Notes: generated by a model from the letters alone, not told the origin. Counted from the first letter of the stretch, positions 39,357-49,672 are shown. The stretch: 64,000 nucleotides of DNA from Acidobacterium sp. S8 (GCF_009765985.1 NZ_LMUM01000022.1:25918-89917), one strand, 5' to 3'. Translations and numbers: made by a program.

Positions 39357-40748
39357 TTAGGAGGCGAGCTTTTCGTAAAGCAGGCTACCCGTTTTTTCTC
39401 TGCGGATTTGTTCACGGATTCTAGCGAGACTGCCGTCGTCCGTCAAACGCTGGCGCAGAGTATCAAGCGGCTCACGCATTTGCAGCGAGAGCAGTTCAAG
39501 CTCCCGATCTACTTCTGCATCAGTCACTTCAATCTTTTCTTCGTCCGCAATGCGGTCGAGCAATAGCGAACCCTTCACTTCGTTCACCGCTGAGTCACGC
39601 TGTGCGGAGCGAAGACGGTTGAAGTCGAGCTTGCGCATGTCTTCCGTCGCCATGCCCTGCTGGGCCAGGGCGCGGAGGCCGCGATCGAGGCGGGCATCGA
39701 CCTGCTGCTGGACCAGCGATTCGGGAACAGGGAACTGGTACTTGGCGATGAGGGCTTCGACAATCTTGTCGCGTGTCTGGCCTTCAATGCTGCGCTTCTT
39801 ATCACTTGCCAGGTGATCTTTCAACTTTTGCTTGAAGTCTTCAAGGCCTTCGTATTCGCCCATTTCCTTGGCGAACTCGTCGGTCAACTCAGGCTGAATC
39901 TTTTTCTTAATGCCTTTAACTTCAACGTCATAGGAGACAGTTTTGCCTGCGAGACGGCGTTCGCCGAAGTCTTCCGGATAGCTGACTTCGAATTTCAGTT
40001 CCTGGCCGGGCTTGGAGTTCCGCAGGGCTTCATTGAAGGCGGGCAGGGTGTTCGCGCCGCCGACTTCGATCATGACGTCGTCGCCGGAAAGAGGCTGCTC
40101 GGTTTCAGCTTCGCCTTGGATTGCGCCCTTGAAGGTGATCTGAGCCCAATCGCCATCGACGAGAGTGCGCTCTTCGGTGACCGGTTCCATAGTGGAGCGG
40201 GAGTCGCGGACGCGATCGAGCTCGGCGTTGAATTCGGCATCGGTGAGCTCGGTGTCTGGCTTGTCTACCTTGACGTCCTGATAACCTGCGATGGAAAACT
40301 CGGGTAGGATCTCAAAGACGGCCTTGAACTTAAGCGGCTGGCCATCTTCGAGGTGAAGATCAGTGACCTGCGGCTGGGAGATCGGCTTGAAACCAGCTTT
40401 ATCGATGGCTTCGCGGAAGTGCGCGGGCAGAACGGACTCGACGACATCCTGGCGCAGACCGTCAGCGAAACGCGTGCGGATGAGCGACTCGGGAACCTTG
40501 CCGGCGCGGAAGCCGGGAATGCGCGCCTGCTTCTGGTAGCGCTTGGTCACGGTGCGGAATGCGCGCGAGACTTCGTCGGCTGGAATTTCAATCTCGACTT
40601 CGCGAGTGCATTCGGGATTGAGGCTGGGGCCGTGCTGATGGTGCTCATGATCATGGTCGTGGACGTGATCGTGGCCGTGCTCATGTTCTGCGGGAGCAGC
40701 GGTCGCCTCGGGATTGGGGGTGGTTTCGATAGTATCTGCTGAACTCAC
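39357..40748 (-). CDS. tig: Trigger factor with a His-rich N-terminal extension
   Basis: Ribosome-bound chaperone and peptidyl-prolyl isomerase. Seen: ribosome-binding domain with the signature [11 protein letters not shown] (about 77-87), a PPIase-like middle part and a helical C-terminal chaperone domain. At 463 residues it is about 30 longer than usual: residues 1-45 precede the family start ([16 protein letters not shown]). Within this extension residues 21-40 contain ten histidines alternating with Asp/Glu, a likely metal-binding strip. It is not explained by an alternative start: the next in-frame ATG lies far into the family domain. First gene of the tig-clpP-clpX block. Confidence 0.92.
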   Translation of the reverse strand: MSSADTIETTPNPEATAAPAEHEHGHDHVHDHDHEHHQHGPSLNPECTREVEIEIPADEVSRAFRTVTKRYQKQARIPGFRAGKVPESLIRTRFADGLRQDVVESVLPAHFREAIDKAGFKPISQPQVTDLHLEDGQPLKFKAVFEILPEFSIAGYQDVKVDKPDTELTDAEFNAELDRVRDSRSTMEPVTEERTLVDGDWAQITFKGAIQGEAETEQPLSGDDVMIEVGGANTLPAFNEALRNSKPGQELKFEVSYPEDFGERRLAGKTVSYDVEVKGIKKKIQPELTDEFAKEMGEYEGLEDFKQKLKDHLASDKKRSIEGQTRDKIVEALIAKYQFPVPESLVQQQVDARLDRGLRALAQQGMATEDMRKLDFNRLRSAQRDSAVNEVKGSLLLDRIADEEKIEVTDAEVDRELELLSLQMREPLDTLRQRLTDDGSLARIREQIRREKTGSLLYEKLAS

Positions 40749-40994
40749 TTGATGCCTTCCAGATTTCGTTGTCTCAATGCAGGCTGGTATTGTTGCAAAG
40801 ATTTCCTGTCGCGCCTGAGATACAGCCCACGTAAAGCCTGAGACCTTCTCTTCCTATGTTAAGTGCCTTCCAATAGAAGATCAAACGACTGCGCGTCGAG
40901 CGGGGCGCGCCCTTTGGGCGCCATTCTCGTGCGTGGTGGTTTTGGCGCTCCCGGTGGTCGCGTTTTATTGTTTGCGCTCGGTTGGGAAAACTAC

Positions 40995-41246
40995 TTACAG
41001 TTCTGTCTGTAAAGGTTTGCGAACGTGGCTGGCGAAGCGTGGATGCGCGGCGCCGAAAAGCTGGAAGTTACTGCGGGCGCCGGTGAGGCTGAGTTCACCG
41101 TTGACGGTTCCGCGCACCAGATCGGCGTCGCTATCGTCCTGTCCATCGTCTTGCCACCAGCAGACGGGGCAGAGGCCGAGAGAGTCGGGGATATCGAGAG
41201 TTTTGAAACCGCAGCAGAGACAGCGCACACGCGCAAGTGAATCCAT
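40995..41246 (-). CDS. CPCC-type cysteine-rich small protein
   Basis: An 83-residue protein with paired cysteine motifs CLCC (9-12) and CPVCWWQDD (26-34), the signature of the CPCC family, thought to bind zinc or another metal. ATG 41246 gives the compact form; the frame is open to 41333. The function is unknown. It is on the same strand as tig but 246 bases upstream, so probably separate. The interval holds only a small GC-rich hairpin near 40907-40921. Confidence 0.72.
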   Translation of the reverse strand: MDSLARVRCLCCGFKTLDIPDSLGLCPVCWWQDDGQDDSDADLVRGTVNGELSLTGARSNFQLFGAAHPRFASHVRKPLQTEL

Positions 41247-41334
41247 GTAGCTTGAGACGCGATTTCTGGGGCTGAGTCGCGGGAAAATTTCGATCAGGCG
41301 TGTTCTGATGACCCGTTGAAGACGAAGTCTCAAA

Positions 41335-41390
41335 TCGGGAATTACGGGGATTCTTCGCCTTCGGCTCAGAATGACGACTTTTTCTAGTTA
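41335..41390. repeat. Dispersed repeat, family B copy
   Basis: Core GATTCTTCGCCTTCGGCTCAGAATGACG, followed by a T-run, in the gap between the isochorismatase-like gene and the CPCC gene. The core also occurs near 27390 and 37310 in the same form. Confidence 0.5.
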
Positions 41391-41414
41391 TTAGGAGGTA
41401 CTCGATGATCGACC

Positions 41415-41990
41415 TTATTTGACGAGCGAGGCTAGCACTTCTTCTGTACTGCGGACGCGGCCCATGCGCGGGAAAATCTGCTGTATCGCGAACTGATGGG
41501 CCTCAGCTGAAACGCTGCTCATGGCATCTTCTGCGAATACAAGGTGATAGCCCTGATCGAAGGCTGCGCGAGCGGTGGATTCGACGCCGAAGTTTGTAGC
41601 GACTCCACCCATAATGATGGTTTGGATGTCGCGACGGCGAAGCTGCTGCTCAAGTCCGGTTCCGTAAAAGGCGCCCCACTGGCGTTTGGCGATGATGACA
41701 TCACCTTCCTGCATGCCGGCCTCGGGTACAAGCTCGGAGGCGATAGGCGGTGGGGGAGGCGCATTGGGATCACGCGTGGGAGAATCCGAGGGCAGGATCA
41801 GGGCTTCGGAGATGAGTACATGCACATACATGACAGTTCCGCCGGCTTTGCGCAGGGCGGCGGCAAGACGCGCGCTGTTTTCGACAACCTGCTGGCCGGA
41901 GTGAGGTGCGACCGGTCTGGCTACGATGCCGTGCTGCAGATCAATGAGTACAAGAGCGGTGGTTTTGGGGTCGAGGGAAATAGACGTCAT
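41415..41990 (-). CDS. Isochorismatase-fold hydrolase lacking the usual catalytic cysteine
   Basis: A 191-residue alpha/beta protein of the isochorismatase/cysteine-hydrolase superfamily. Seen: D17 (ALVLIDLQHG) and K102 (IIAKRQWGAFYGT), two members of the Asp-Lys-Cys triad. At the cysteine position (family pattern GVATNxCVESTA) it has TNFGVESTA, with G135 in place of Cys. So it could be an isochorismatase-type enzyme that does not use the Cys, or an inactive relative. Substrate unknown. Monocistronic. Confidence 0.82.
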   Translation of the reverse strand: MTSISLDPKTTALVLIDLQHGIVARPVAPHSGQQVVENSARLAAALRKAGGTVMYVHVLISEALILPSDSPTRDPNAPPPPPIASELVPEAGMQEGDVIIAKRQWGAFYGTGLEQQLRRRDIQTIIMGGVATNFGVESTARAAFDQGYHLVFAEDAMSSVSAEAHQFAIQQIFPRMGRVRSTEEVLASLVK

Positions 41991-42059
41991 AACGACATTT
42001 GACGCGAAAAAGGTAAAGGCGGACGCAAACCGCGTCCGCCTTTTGTATTTTAGGTGGCG

Positions 42060-43268
42060 TTATTTCGCAGAAGGCGGGGTAAAGAGTGCGAGCTTGCACT
42101 TCCAGGTCACCGACTGTCCGGGCTTAAGGGTGACCTTGCCGGTGTCCATGCCCTTCCATTCCTTACCCCAGGGGTCGCCGAAGTTGAACTGTTCTTCGAC
42201 GGCAACAAAGTTTTTCTCAGGCGGAGCGTAGACCTGCACGGTCTTGATTTCGGGCGATTCGCCTTCGATATGGATGCCGTAGTTTGCAGCCGGATCGGTA
42301 ACGTTGACAACCACGGCTCCGTCGGTGCGCTTGAGGGTTGAGAAGTTGTCGTCGAGGAAATTGTTGTCGAGCGCGACGCCATCAGGGGCATTGAAGTCGT
42401 ACTTGGTGCCTTTGACGGGAACGATCTTGCCAGTGGGGAAGACATCGTCATAATTGTTGACCTGGGCAAGTTTTTCAGCCGGGATATGGAGGCGCGCCTG
42501 CTGACGGTTGCCGCTGGGAATGTTGAAATAGGGATGCCATCCGATCGCCATCGGCTCATCTTCATTGCCGACATTCTTTGCAGTGATGCTAGCTTCGACC
42601 GCATCGCCGCTAAGCGCAATAGAGAAATTCAGGTCGGTCTGTGAAGGCCAGTATCCACCGAAGTTGCCTGCATGAATGACGCCGGTGATGGTCTGCCCGT
42701 CAGGCGAAGTTTCGGTTTTTACGTCGTCGGTTTTGTCGGCGAGGATGAGGCCGTGCATCGCATGTTTTTCTGCGCCGGGCTTTTTACCGGCCCAGTTTGC
42801 TGGCAGCGTGATGGTCTTACCTTTCCATTCGGTGGTGATGGTCTTGCCGTCAGCCGAGAGCTTGCCGCGGATGCGGTTGGGATACGGCACGAGGAACGCG
42901 CCGCCGAAGGAGAAGCTGGCATTGCCATTCTGATCGAGTTCGCCGCCGTTGAGCTTTCCGGCTGCTTCTTCCACAGTAGGCGAAGCAAAGACCTGAACTT
43001 CACCCTTGCCGGGGACGTTGGCCGTGATCTGGAAAAGATTCATGCCGCGGCCGGGGAGCACTGTGGCGGAGAGAAATTCCGGCTTTGCGCCGTTGGATGT
43101 TGCCGTGCGCTTCAACTGAACGATATTTTCACCTCCGACTTGCGCGACAGCCGGAGGCTGGGACGCGCTTTCCGGCTGTACGGGCGGCGCGGGCTTGTTG
43201 CACCCGGCGACAGGAAGCAGCGTCGCTGCGGCGACGGCCAGCAGACAACGTTGATAGGGAACGGACAT
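42060..43268 (-). CDS. Aldose-1-epimerase-like lipoprotein (mutarotase family)
   Basis: A 402-residue exported protein with a lipobox at LPVAGC (C23) and a mutarotase-type beta-sandwich. The family histidine is in GWHPYFN and the conserved ILADKTDDV-like and GKIVPVKGTKYDF blocks follow. The N-terminal 100 residues after the lipobox are a linker. Aldose epimerases are usually cytosolic, so a lipidated form suggests a periplasmic or surface role with sugars. ATG 43268 has GAGG nine bases upstream and is preferred over 43289. Confidence 0.78.
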   Translation of the reverse strand: MSVPYQRCLLAVAAATLLPVAGCNKPAPPVQPESASQPPAVAQVGGENIVQLKRTATSNGAKPEFLSATVLPGRGMNLFQITANVPGKGEVQVFASPTVEEAAGKLNGGELDQNGNASFSFGGAFLVPYPNRIRGKLSADGKTITTEWKGKTITLPANWAGKKPGAEKHAMHGLILADKTDDVKTETSPDGQTITGVIHAGNFGGYWPSQTDLNFSIALSGDAVEASITAKNVGNEDEPMAIGWHPYFNIPSGNRQQARLHIPAEKLAQVNNYDDVFPTGKIVPVKGTKYDFNAPDGVALDNNFLDDNFSTLKRTDGAVVVNVTDPAANYGIHIEGESPEIKTVQVYAPPEKNFVAVEEQFNFGDPWGKEWKGMDTGKVTLKPGQSVTWKCKLALFTPPSAK

Positions 43269-43363
43269 AGATGGGAACCTCATGCTCATTGCGAATTAGG
43301 AAACGTTTGCTTCTGAAGCGAACCCATTCTACGTGATGGCGTACGGAAAAGTAGAATCAAGGT

Positions 43364-44074
43364 GTGGCCGGAAAACAATCATCATCAGGGGATGCGCTGG
43401 CAGCTCTGAATGCGCGCATTGTGGATTGCAATTTGTGCACGCGTTTGCGCGTTTACTGCGCGGATGTCGCCGAGAAAAAGCGACGCGCGTATCTTGACCA
43501 TACATATTGGGGACGGCCCGTGCCTGCGTTCGGTGATCCGCGGGCGCGGGTGTTGATTCTGGGGCTGGCGCCGGGCGCACATGGTTCGAATCGCACAGGG
43601 CGTCCTTTTACCGGCGATGGCTCGGGCGAATTTCTTTATCCGGTGCTGTATGAGGCCGGGTATGCCTCGCAGCCGCGAGCGATTTCGCGAGATGACGGCA
43701 TGAAGCTGCATGATGCGTGGATTACGAGCGTGGCGCGTTGTGCGCCTCCGGATAACAAGCCGTTGCCCGAGGAATTGAGGAACTGCTCCCCGTTTCTGGA
43801 TGCGGAAATTGCTGCGCTTCAGCGGCTGCGGGTGGTGGTGTGTCTGGGCAAGATTGCGTTCGATGGTTTTGTAGCGCATCTGATTCGTACCGGGCAGATT
43901 AAAAAACGTGGCGAGCTGCAATTTGGACATGGCGTTGAGTATCAAGTGCCGGATAATCGCTGGCTGCTGGCGAGCTACCATCCTTCACTGCAGAATACGA
44001 ATACGGGCAAGTTGACAAAGTTGATGTTCCTGCAGATCTTCAGGCGGGCGAGGGAACTGGCGGAGTCGAAGTAA
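43364..44074 (+). CDS. Family 5 (UDGb-type) uracil-DNA glycosylase
   Basis: Base-excision repair enzyme, 236 residues. Seen: four cysteines for a [4Fe-4S] cluster (C22, C25, C126, C141), motif A GLAPGAHGSNRTGRPFTGDGSG and motif B SYHPSLQNTNTG. No acid in motif A at the usual activating position, typical of family 5, which removes uracil and some deaminated bases. The start is GTG 43364. Followed by a very small DUF3309 gene. Confidence 0.9.
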   Translation: MAGKQSSSGDALAALNARIVDCNLCTRLRVYCADVAEKKRRAYLDHTYWGRPVPAFGDPRARVLILGLAPGAHGSNRTGRPFTGDGSGEFLYPVLYEAGYASQPRAISRDDGMKLHDAWITSVARCAPPDNKPLPEELRNCSPFLDAEIAALQRLRVVVCLGKIAFDGFVAHLIRTGQIKKRGELQFGHGVEYQVPDNRWLLASYHPSLQNTNTGKLTKLMFLQIFRRARELAESK

Positions 44075-44164
44075 GACGGCGGTGTGTCTGTGTTTGCCGG
44101 GCATCTTTTCGCAGGAAGAAGGGCATCTTCTGAGTCAGCGGTTTGAGGATTTCTGGAGGAAGAG

Positions 44165-44320
44165 ATGCTCGTTGATGTCCTGATCGTAATTCTGGTGCTT
44201 ATGTTAATCGGCGCTTTTCCGGCGTGGCCATACAGCCGAAACTGGGGATATTATCCGAGCGGCGGCCTGGGGCTGATTCTGCTGATCGTGATTGTGCTGC
44301 TGCTGTTGAATGTGGTGTGA
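44165..44320 (+). CDS. DUF3309-family small membrane protein
   Basis: A 51-residue ORF, too short for the usual cut-off. GGAGGA lies five bases before the ATG, a strong ribosome-binding site. Seen: two hydrophobic helices around an AWPYSRNWGYYPSGG loop. This matches DUF3309, small membrane proteins of unknown function in many Gram-negative bacteria. Confidence 0.85.
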   Translation: MLVDVLIVILVLMLIGAFPAWPYSRNWGYYPSGGLGLILLIVIVLLLLNVV

Positions 44321-44424
44321 ACCTCCTGTTCCTCTCTGGGAATTCCTGATGCGACGAACGGTCACTGCGTCGATCCCCTGCACGATAAAATCATGACTTC
44401 CGCGACCATGCCGATAGTCCCGAC

Positions 44425-47318
44425 ATGGAGCGCCGGTACTCTCATTTCCAAGTCAAGACTGGTTTCGGATTTCCAGGCGTTGTTCTCTCCGTTCTGCTTG
44501 CGGGGTGTGGAGCCCATCCGGGTTTTGGGACACAGTCAACCAGCCAGCCACTGAGCATCAGTCCATCTTCTGCAACGCTTGTTGTAGGACAAAGTGCGCA
44601 GCTTCACGCGATGAACGGCAGTGCTTCCATATCCGGGTGCAGCTGGCAGAGTTCCGATGTATCCGCGTAAGCGTAGCGTCGACTGGTGAGGTGCAGGCTC
44701 TTGCGGTTGGAAATTCGACCGTGCAGGCAATTTGCAATGGCATGAGCGCCAGCGCTTCTCTAGGTGTCGTTCCATCGTCGGGATCGCAGCAGACGCAGCC
44801 CAGCAACGTTCAATACCAGTGGGAAGCGCCTGTACCTGGCTCGACCGATTCGCTTGGGTCGCTCACAATCGTGGCCTCCAATGGCACACCGACAGAAGTA
44901 TTGCGTCCTGCGGTTCGAAGCGTTTTTGGCACGATGAGATGCGTATCAGCTGCATGGGATAAAGCGAACCAGATGCTTACTATTGCATACGAAGTAGGCG
45001 GCCTGCCGCTGCATATTGCCTTGACGCCTGTTGAGCGCCAGGGACAGCTCACCGTATCTATGAGTGCGGATGCGCCCCTGATTTCTTCCCTTGACGCTGG
45101 GACATGGAATGCATTGCTCGAGGCACAACCGCTCGTCGTTCCCTATTACGATGGAAAAGTTTCGTACATGGCGGCAACTGGCGATTTTGCGAATGCTTGG
45201 TGGGATTGGCACAGCACAGGCTCAACGATATTGAGCGCTACGGATGCACAATATAGCCCCAGGACCGATGGTTCGCTCGCGTTGATGCATGAGCAACTCA
45301 ATGTGGTTATGTCGCCGAATGTCGATGAGGTATTGCCATCGCCAGGGAATCAGGCGTCTCCTTACATGTCACAAATGGCGGGACGCATGGTGATCGATAT
45401 CTGGACGGCAGGATTTTCCGCGGTCCAGCAAGGGATCGAGGAGTTGGGAGACTACGGGTTAAAGAACTGCGCGGCGATCATTCACGACTGGCAGCACGCT
45501 GGCTATGATAATGCGCTGCCGGAGCACTATACAGCTAATCCCAACCTCGGAGGAGATCCGGCCCTGTCATCTGCCGTCGCCGCCGGCAAAAGCTCCGGCT
45601 GTCTGATGGCGGTGCATGAAAATTATGTGGATTATTATCCGAATTACCCGCAATTCGATGCAGCTGCAGTCTCACTTACAAGCGACGGTGACTGGCTCGC
45701 AAGCTGGAAAAATGGTCTTGGCATTCAATCCTACTCGGCCAAGCCCTCGTGGATACTGAAGAACGCTGCGATGGAGTCGCCGATCATTCACCAGAGATAC
45801 GGAACGACCGCGGATTATCTCGATGTAAGCTCGGCTGCCCCGATTTCCTCGCATGGTGATCTGGACGCCAGGCAGCCAAATGCGGGCAGTCTCACAGCCT
45901 GGATGCAGGCGAATGCATCGCTCTGGGCCTATGAACGGCAGACACATGGAGGGCCGGTGCTCGGGGAGGGTTTGAATCACTGGTATTACAGCGGCCAACT
46001 CGACGGAGTCGAGGCGCAGCTGGGTGATGGATATCCATTAGGAACCGACGTAAATCTACCTCTATTCGTGGATTTCGACCTGTTGCGCATGCATCCGCTT
46101 CAGGTGAACCATGGAATGGGATATTACGGTCGATGGGTTCATAGCGGATCGAGCATTACGAGCACAGAGCAGATGGACGCATACCGCATGCAGGAGATCG
46201 CATACGGCCACGCGCCGTTTGTCGATACGACGAACTGGAATGACGTAACGCATGCCTTTGTGGAAGGTGGACTGGTCACACCGGTGGCCGCGAGCTACGG
46301 AACGGCCCACGTTTCTGCCATTCAATATGCAATGGATGGATCGTGGGTAAGCCCCTCGCAGGCAGCGCGAAATGGCACATTTGCAACCGTAGAAGTCACT
46401 TATAACAATGGACTGAGCATTGCGGCGAATGCGTCTTCGACTCCGGTCTTGTGGAATGGGTTTGCGGTGCCTCAGTACGGATGGGTCGCGAAGGGTAATC
46501 AACTGCTGGCCTATACGGCTATGTGCGGCGGAAACATCTGTGATTATGCGGAAACGCCGACCTCGCTGTTTGCGAATGCACGCAATCAATCGGATTTGCG
46601 CATCGGCGTTGCGCCGGCGGCACCATCCGCTATAAGTGTGCAGCCGAAGGCCTATCGGCAACTTTCCATTTTGTACAACTGGAAAGTCTTCCAAAAAGTT
46701 GCGTCGAACTATGAGGTGTTCGTTCATTTTGTGAACGACGATGATCTCCAGACAGATGCCGGTATTGTTTTTCAGGACGATCACGAGACCGCCTCTCCAA
46801 CTTCGAGTTGGGTTCCGAATACTCTGCTGACCGACGGACCATGGACGGTGCCGGTGCCGTCTTCTGTACCGGACGGTAAGGATTCGATCCGGATGGGACT
46901 ATACGATCCTAATACCGGTAACAGAGTACATCTGGCAGGTATAGATGATGGTACGGAACGCTATATCGTGGGATATCTGATAATCAGCCAAGGTGGCAAC
47001 GTGATGAATCTGGAGCCGCCGCCTGTGGAAGAGGATGATCCTCGGCTGAATGCCGCGGGCTCTGTTGTCAATTTTGGTTCGATCCAGACCGACGGCATGG
47101 TTTCTGTCGACCAGGAGAACGGCCAGTGGGTGCTACGTTCATTTCCGCGGAACCGAGCGGTAACGGTACTTCTGGACAGCTCGCGCTTTCCTGTGCCTGT
47201 CACGGTTCAAGCTGTGGGCGGAAATGTGCAACAGGTAATGCCGATTTCGCAGGGACAGTATTGGCAGCTTCCGATGGTGAATGCCAAGACATATGCCTGG
47301 CCCATTCCGAGCGATTGA
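44425..47318 (+). CDS. Secreted Ig-like lipoprotein with enzyme-like domain, interrupted by a one-base frameshift
   Basis: First of two tandem paralogues. The first 81 codons from ATG 44425 encode a lipoprotein start (LAGC lipobox) and the beginning of a BIG2-type Ig domain, ending at a TAA (44668-44670). The rest lies in the -1 frame (nominal ORF start 44505) and completes the Ig domain with VSVASTGEVQALAVGNSTVQA. Joining the frames at base 44667 gives one protein of about 964 residues. The following domain has many conserved acidic/aromatic blocks (NAWWDW, HDWQHAGYDN, HENYVDYYPNY, GEGLNHWYYSG, VDFDLLRMHPLQVNHG) shared with the next gene. The C-terminal region has an extra beta-sandwich (about 140 residues) absent from the second copy. 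A glycoside-hydrolase role is a guess. Confidence 0.72.
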
Positions 47319-47398
47319 GAGATGTTTTTTGAGGAGAAGAGAGCCAGTGTCCAAAGCTTCGCATGTCGCATAATAAGAAAGCGATATAGCGGAGGATC

Positions 47399-49672
47399 AT
47401 GCGAATAATTCCTGATTGGACTGGACGGATGATGGTTATCGCGGGACTGTGCCTGACGGCCTCGGGTATGTTTGGAGCGGAGCATCCTGTAACAGGGAAT
47501 ACGAGCGAAAAAAATCAATCGGCGGTATTCTTAGCCGAAGGAACGGTGCCAATCGCCTTTGTGCCGCCGCAGGTTGGAAGCACAGATTCGCTGGGCCAGG
47601 TCGTACACCCGGAGGGCAACGCCGGAAGCAGTAGTCAGCAACTGCTGAATCTCTTAGTACACGCCGGATCGGGCAAGTTAATCTGCACTTCTGTGAATCA
47701 AGGTTCGAATCCCTCTACAGAGACGATCACTTACTCGGCTGCAGGCGCGCAGGTTCACGTGGTCGTTCACAGCACCATGACAGCTAACACACTTGCCATC
47801 ACCCTCGATGCAGACAAGCCAGGGATTACGTCAGCGGATTTCGGTCCTTTCTTTGCCCCCTTGTCGGCGCGTAAGATCGCCGTCCCCTACTATTCCAGCG
47901 ACGTATGGTACTCGACCACGTTGAAGTCATTTCTGAACGCGTGGTGGGACTTTGAAGAAACGCACGGGACTTTTTTCAATGGTTCACAGGTACGGTACGA
48001 TCCACGCACCGACGGCTCCCTTGTCCAGTTACACGAGAAGCTGATGATTGCTGACTCATCGAATGTGGACGATGTTTTTCCCTCCCTGCCTGGTCCGGCT
48101 TCGCCATATATGTCGGAGCTGGCTGGGCGAACGGTTCTCGATATATGGAGCGGTAGTTTTGCCCGGATTCGCGACGGCCTGAAGACGCTGGGAGGAGACG
48201 GCGTGGCGGACTGTGTCGGAATCATTCATAACTGGCAGCACGGTGGATATGACAACCAGCTGCCGCAGCACTACCCCGCCAACGAGAGTCTCGGAGGCGA
48301 CGAGATGCTCAAAGCGGCCGTGGATGCGGGAAAGTCCGATGGCTGCTTGATGGCGTTGCACGAAAACTACATTGATTATTATCCGAATTATCAGGGTTTT
48401 GATCCCGCGGGCGTCGCATCGAAGAGTGACGGTCAGCGGTCACTCGCGTGGTTCAACAGAGGAAACGGAGTGCAGTCATTCCAGGCGAAGCCTTCTTGGA
48501 TGGTAAAAAATGCTTCCACCCAATCTCCGCATATAAAGCAGCTTTACGGGACAAATGCTTCGTTTCTCGACGTAAATTCGGCAGTCACCCCTTATAACAA
48601 GCGCGATATGGATCCAGCGGTACCATATGGCGGGACAATGCAGGCGTGGCTCAAGGCTGCTGATGATCTCTGGTCGTACGAGCGAAAGACATACGGAGGC
48701 CCTGCACTCGGAGAAGGACTGAATCACTGGTACTACACGGGCAGGTTGGATGGAGTCGAAGCTCAACTGGGCACAGGCGACACACCATTGAAGGAGGGTG
48801 CGGGTCTTGCTCTATTTGTCGACTTTGATCTGCTGCGCATCCATCCGCTACAGGTAAATCATGGAATGGGCTACTATGCGCGCTGGACGAAGTCCGGTAC
48901 GTCTACTATGACGACCACCGACTTCGATGCGTATCGAATGCAGGAGGTCATTTATGGGCATGCACCATTCGTGACCACGCCCTATTGGGACAATATTCCT
49001 TACGCCATGGTCGAAACGGGATTGATTGCTCCAGTGGCCAAACGGTATGGAACTAAGCGCGCCAGCACGATTCGTTACATGGTGGGTGAAAACTGGACGT
49101 CATCTTCGGACGCGGCAATAGCGGGAGAGTTCGACAGGGTTATGGTGAAATACGCGAACGGTCTTCAAGTGGTTGCGAACGCGGCTGCTTCAACGATGCA
49201 GTGGGATGGTTATGCAATACCTCAGTATGGCTGGGTTGCGAAGGGACAAGATGTTCTGGCATACACTGCTCTTTGCGGAGCTACGATCTGCGATTTTGCT
49301 CAGACCCCTACTTCGATTTTTGCTAATGCGCGTAATCCTCAGGACCTTGGGACCGCTGTAAATTCCTCAGACAACACACGCCTCAACGGAGATCGAAAGG
49401 TGATTGATTTCGGCATGGTCCGGACGAATGCGATGATTTCTCTTCGGTCAGAATCAGGCCGCTGGGTGCTGCGATCCTTTGGGAATCGAAAAGCTAACGT
49501 AGAGTTGAATGGCAAATTTCTCCCGGCTCCATCGCTAGTCCAGAGTGAGGGGGGAAATGGTATGTCTCTAACGCCTAAACCAGAGCCGAACGGCTGGTGG
49601 AGTCTGAGCCTCAATTGGGCAAGCACTTACTCTTGGATAGCCGAACCTGCAATTATCCCTTTGCAGCCGTAA
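47399..49672 (+). CDS. Secreted enzyme-like protein, second tandem paralogue
   Basis: A 757-residue exported protein with a signal peptide (MMVIAGLCLTASGMFGAE). It shares the whole central domain with the preceding gene: NAWWDF, DGSLVQLHEKL, HNWQHGGYDNQLPQHY, GCLMALHENYIDYYPNYQ, AKPSWMVKNA, GGPALGEGLNHWYYTG, LFVDFDLLRIHPLQVNHGMGYY and YRMQEVIYGHAPFV. It lacks the BIG2 start and the added beta-sandwich. The alternating Asp/Glu and Trp/Tyr blocks suggest a carbohydrate-active enzyme of barrel type; I do not recognise the family. It lies 177 bases upstream of the exopolysaccharide operon on the same strand. Confidence 0.7.
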   Translation: MRIIPDWTGRMMVIAGLCLTASGMFGAEHPVTGNTSEKNQSAVFLAEGTVPIAFVPPQVGSTDSLGQVVHPEGNAGSSSQQLLNLLVHAGSGKLICTSVNQGSNPSTETITYSAAGAQVHVVVHSTMTANTLAITLDADKPGITSADFGPFFAPLSARKIAVPYYSSDVWYSTTLKSFLNAWWDFEETHGTFFNGSQVRYDPRTDGSLVQLHEKLMIADSSNVDDVFPSLPGPASPYMSELAGRTVLDIWSGSFARIRDGLKTLGGDGVADCVGIIHNWQHGGYDNQLPQHYPANESLGGDEMLKAAVDAGKSDGCLMALHENYIDYYPNYQGFDPAGVASKSDGQRSLAWFNRGNGVQSFQAKPSWMVKNASTQSPHIKQLYGTNASFLDVNSAVTPYNKRDMDPAVPYGGTMQAWLKAADDLWSYERKTYGGPALGEGLNHWYYTGRLDGVEAQLGTGDTPLKEGAGLALFVDFDLLRIHPLQVNHGMGYYARWTKSGTSTMTTTDFDAYRMQEVIYGHAPFVTTPYWDNIPYAMVETGLIAPVAKRYGTKRASTIRYMVGENWTSSSDAAIAGEFDRVMVKYANGLQVVANAAASTMQWDGYAIPQYGWVAKGQDVLAYTALCGATICDFAQTPTSIFANARNPQDLGTAVNSSDNTRLNGDRKVIDFGMVRTNAMISLRSESGRWVLRSFGNRKANVELNGKFLPAPSLVQSEGGNGMSLTPKPEPNGWWSLSLNWASTYSWIAEPAIIPLQP

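Noticed and set aside
40907..40921. GC-rich hairpin as terminator for the CPCC gene
   Set aside because: Perfect 6-bp stem but no T-run on either strand and far from the stop codon.
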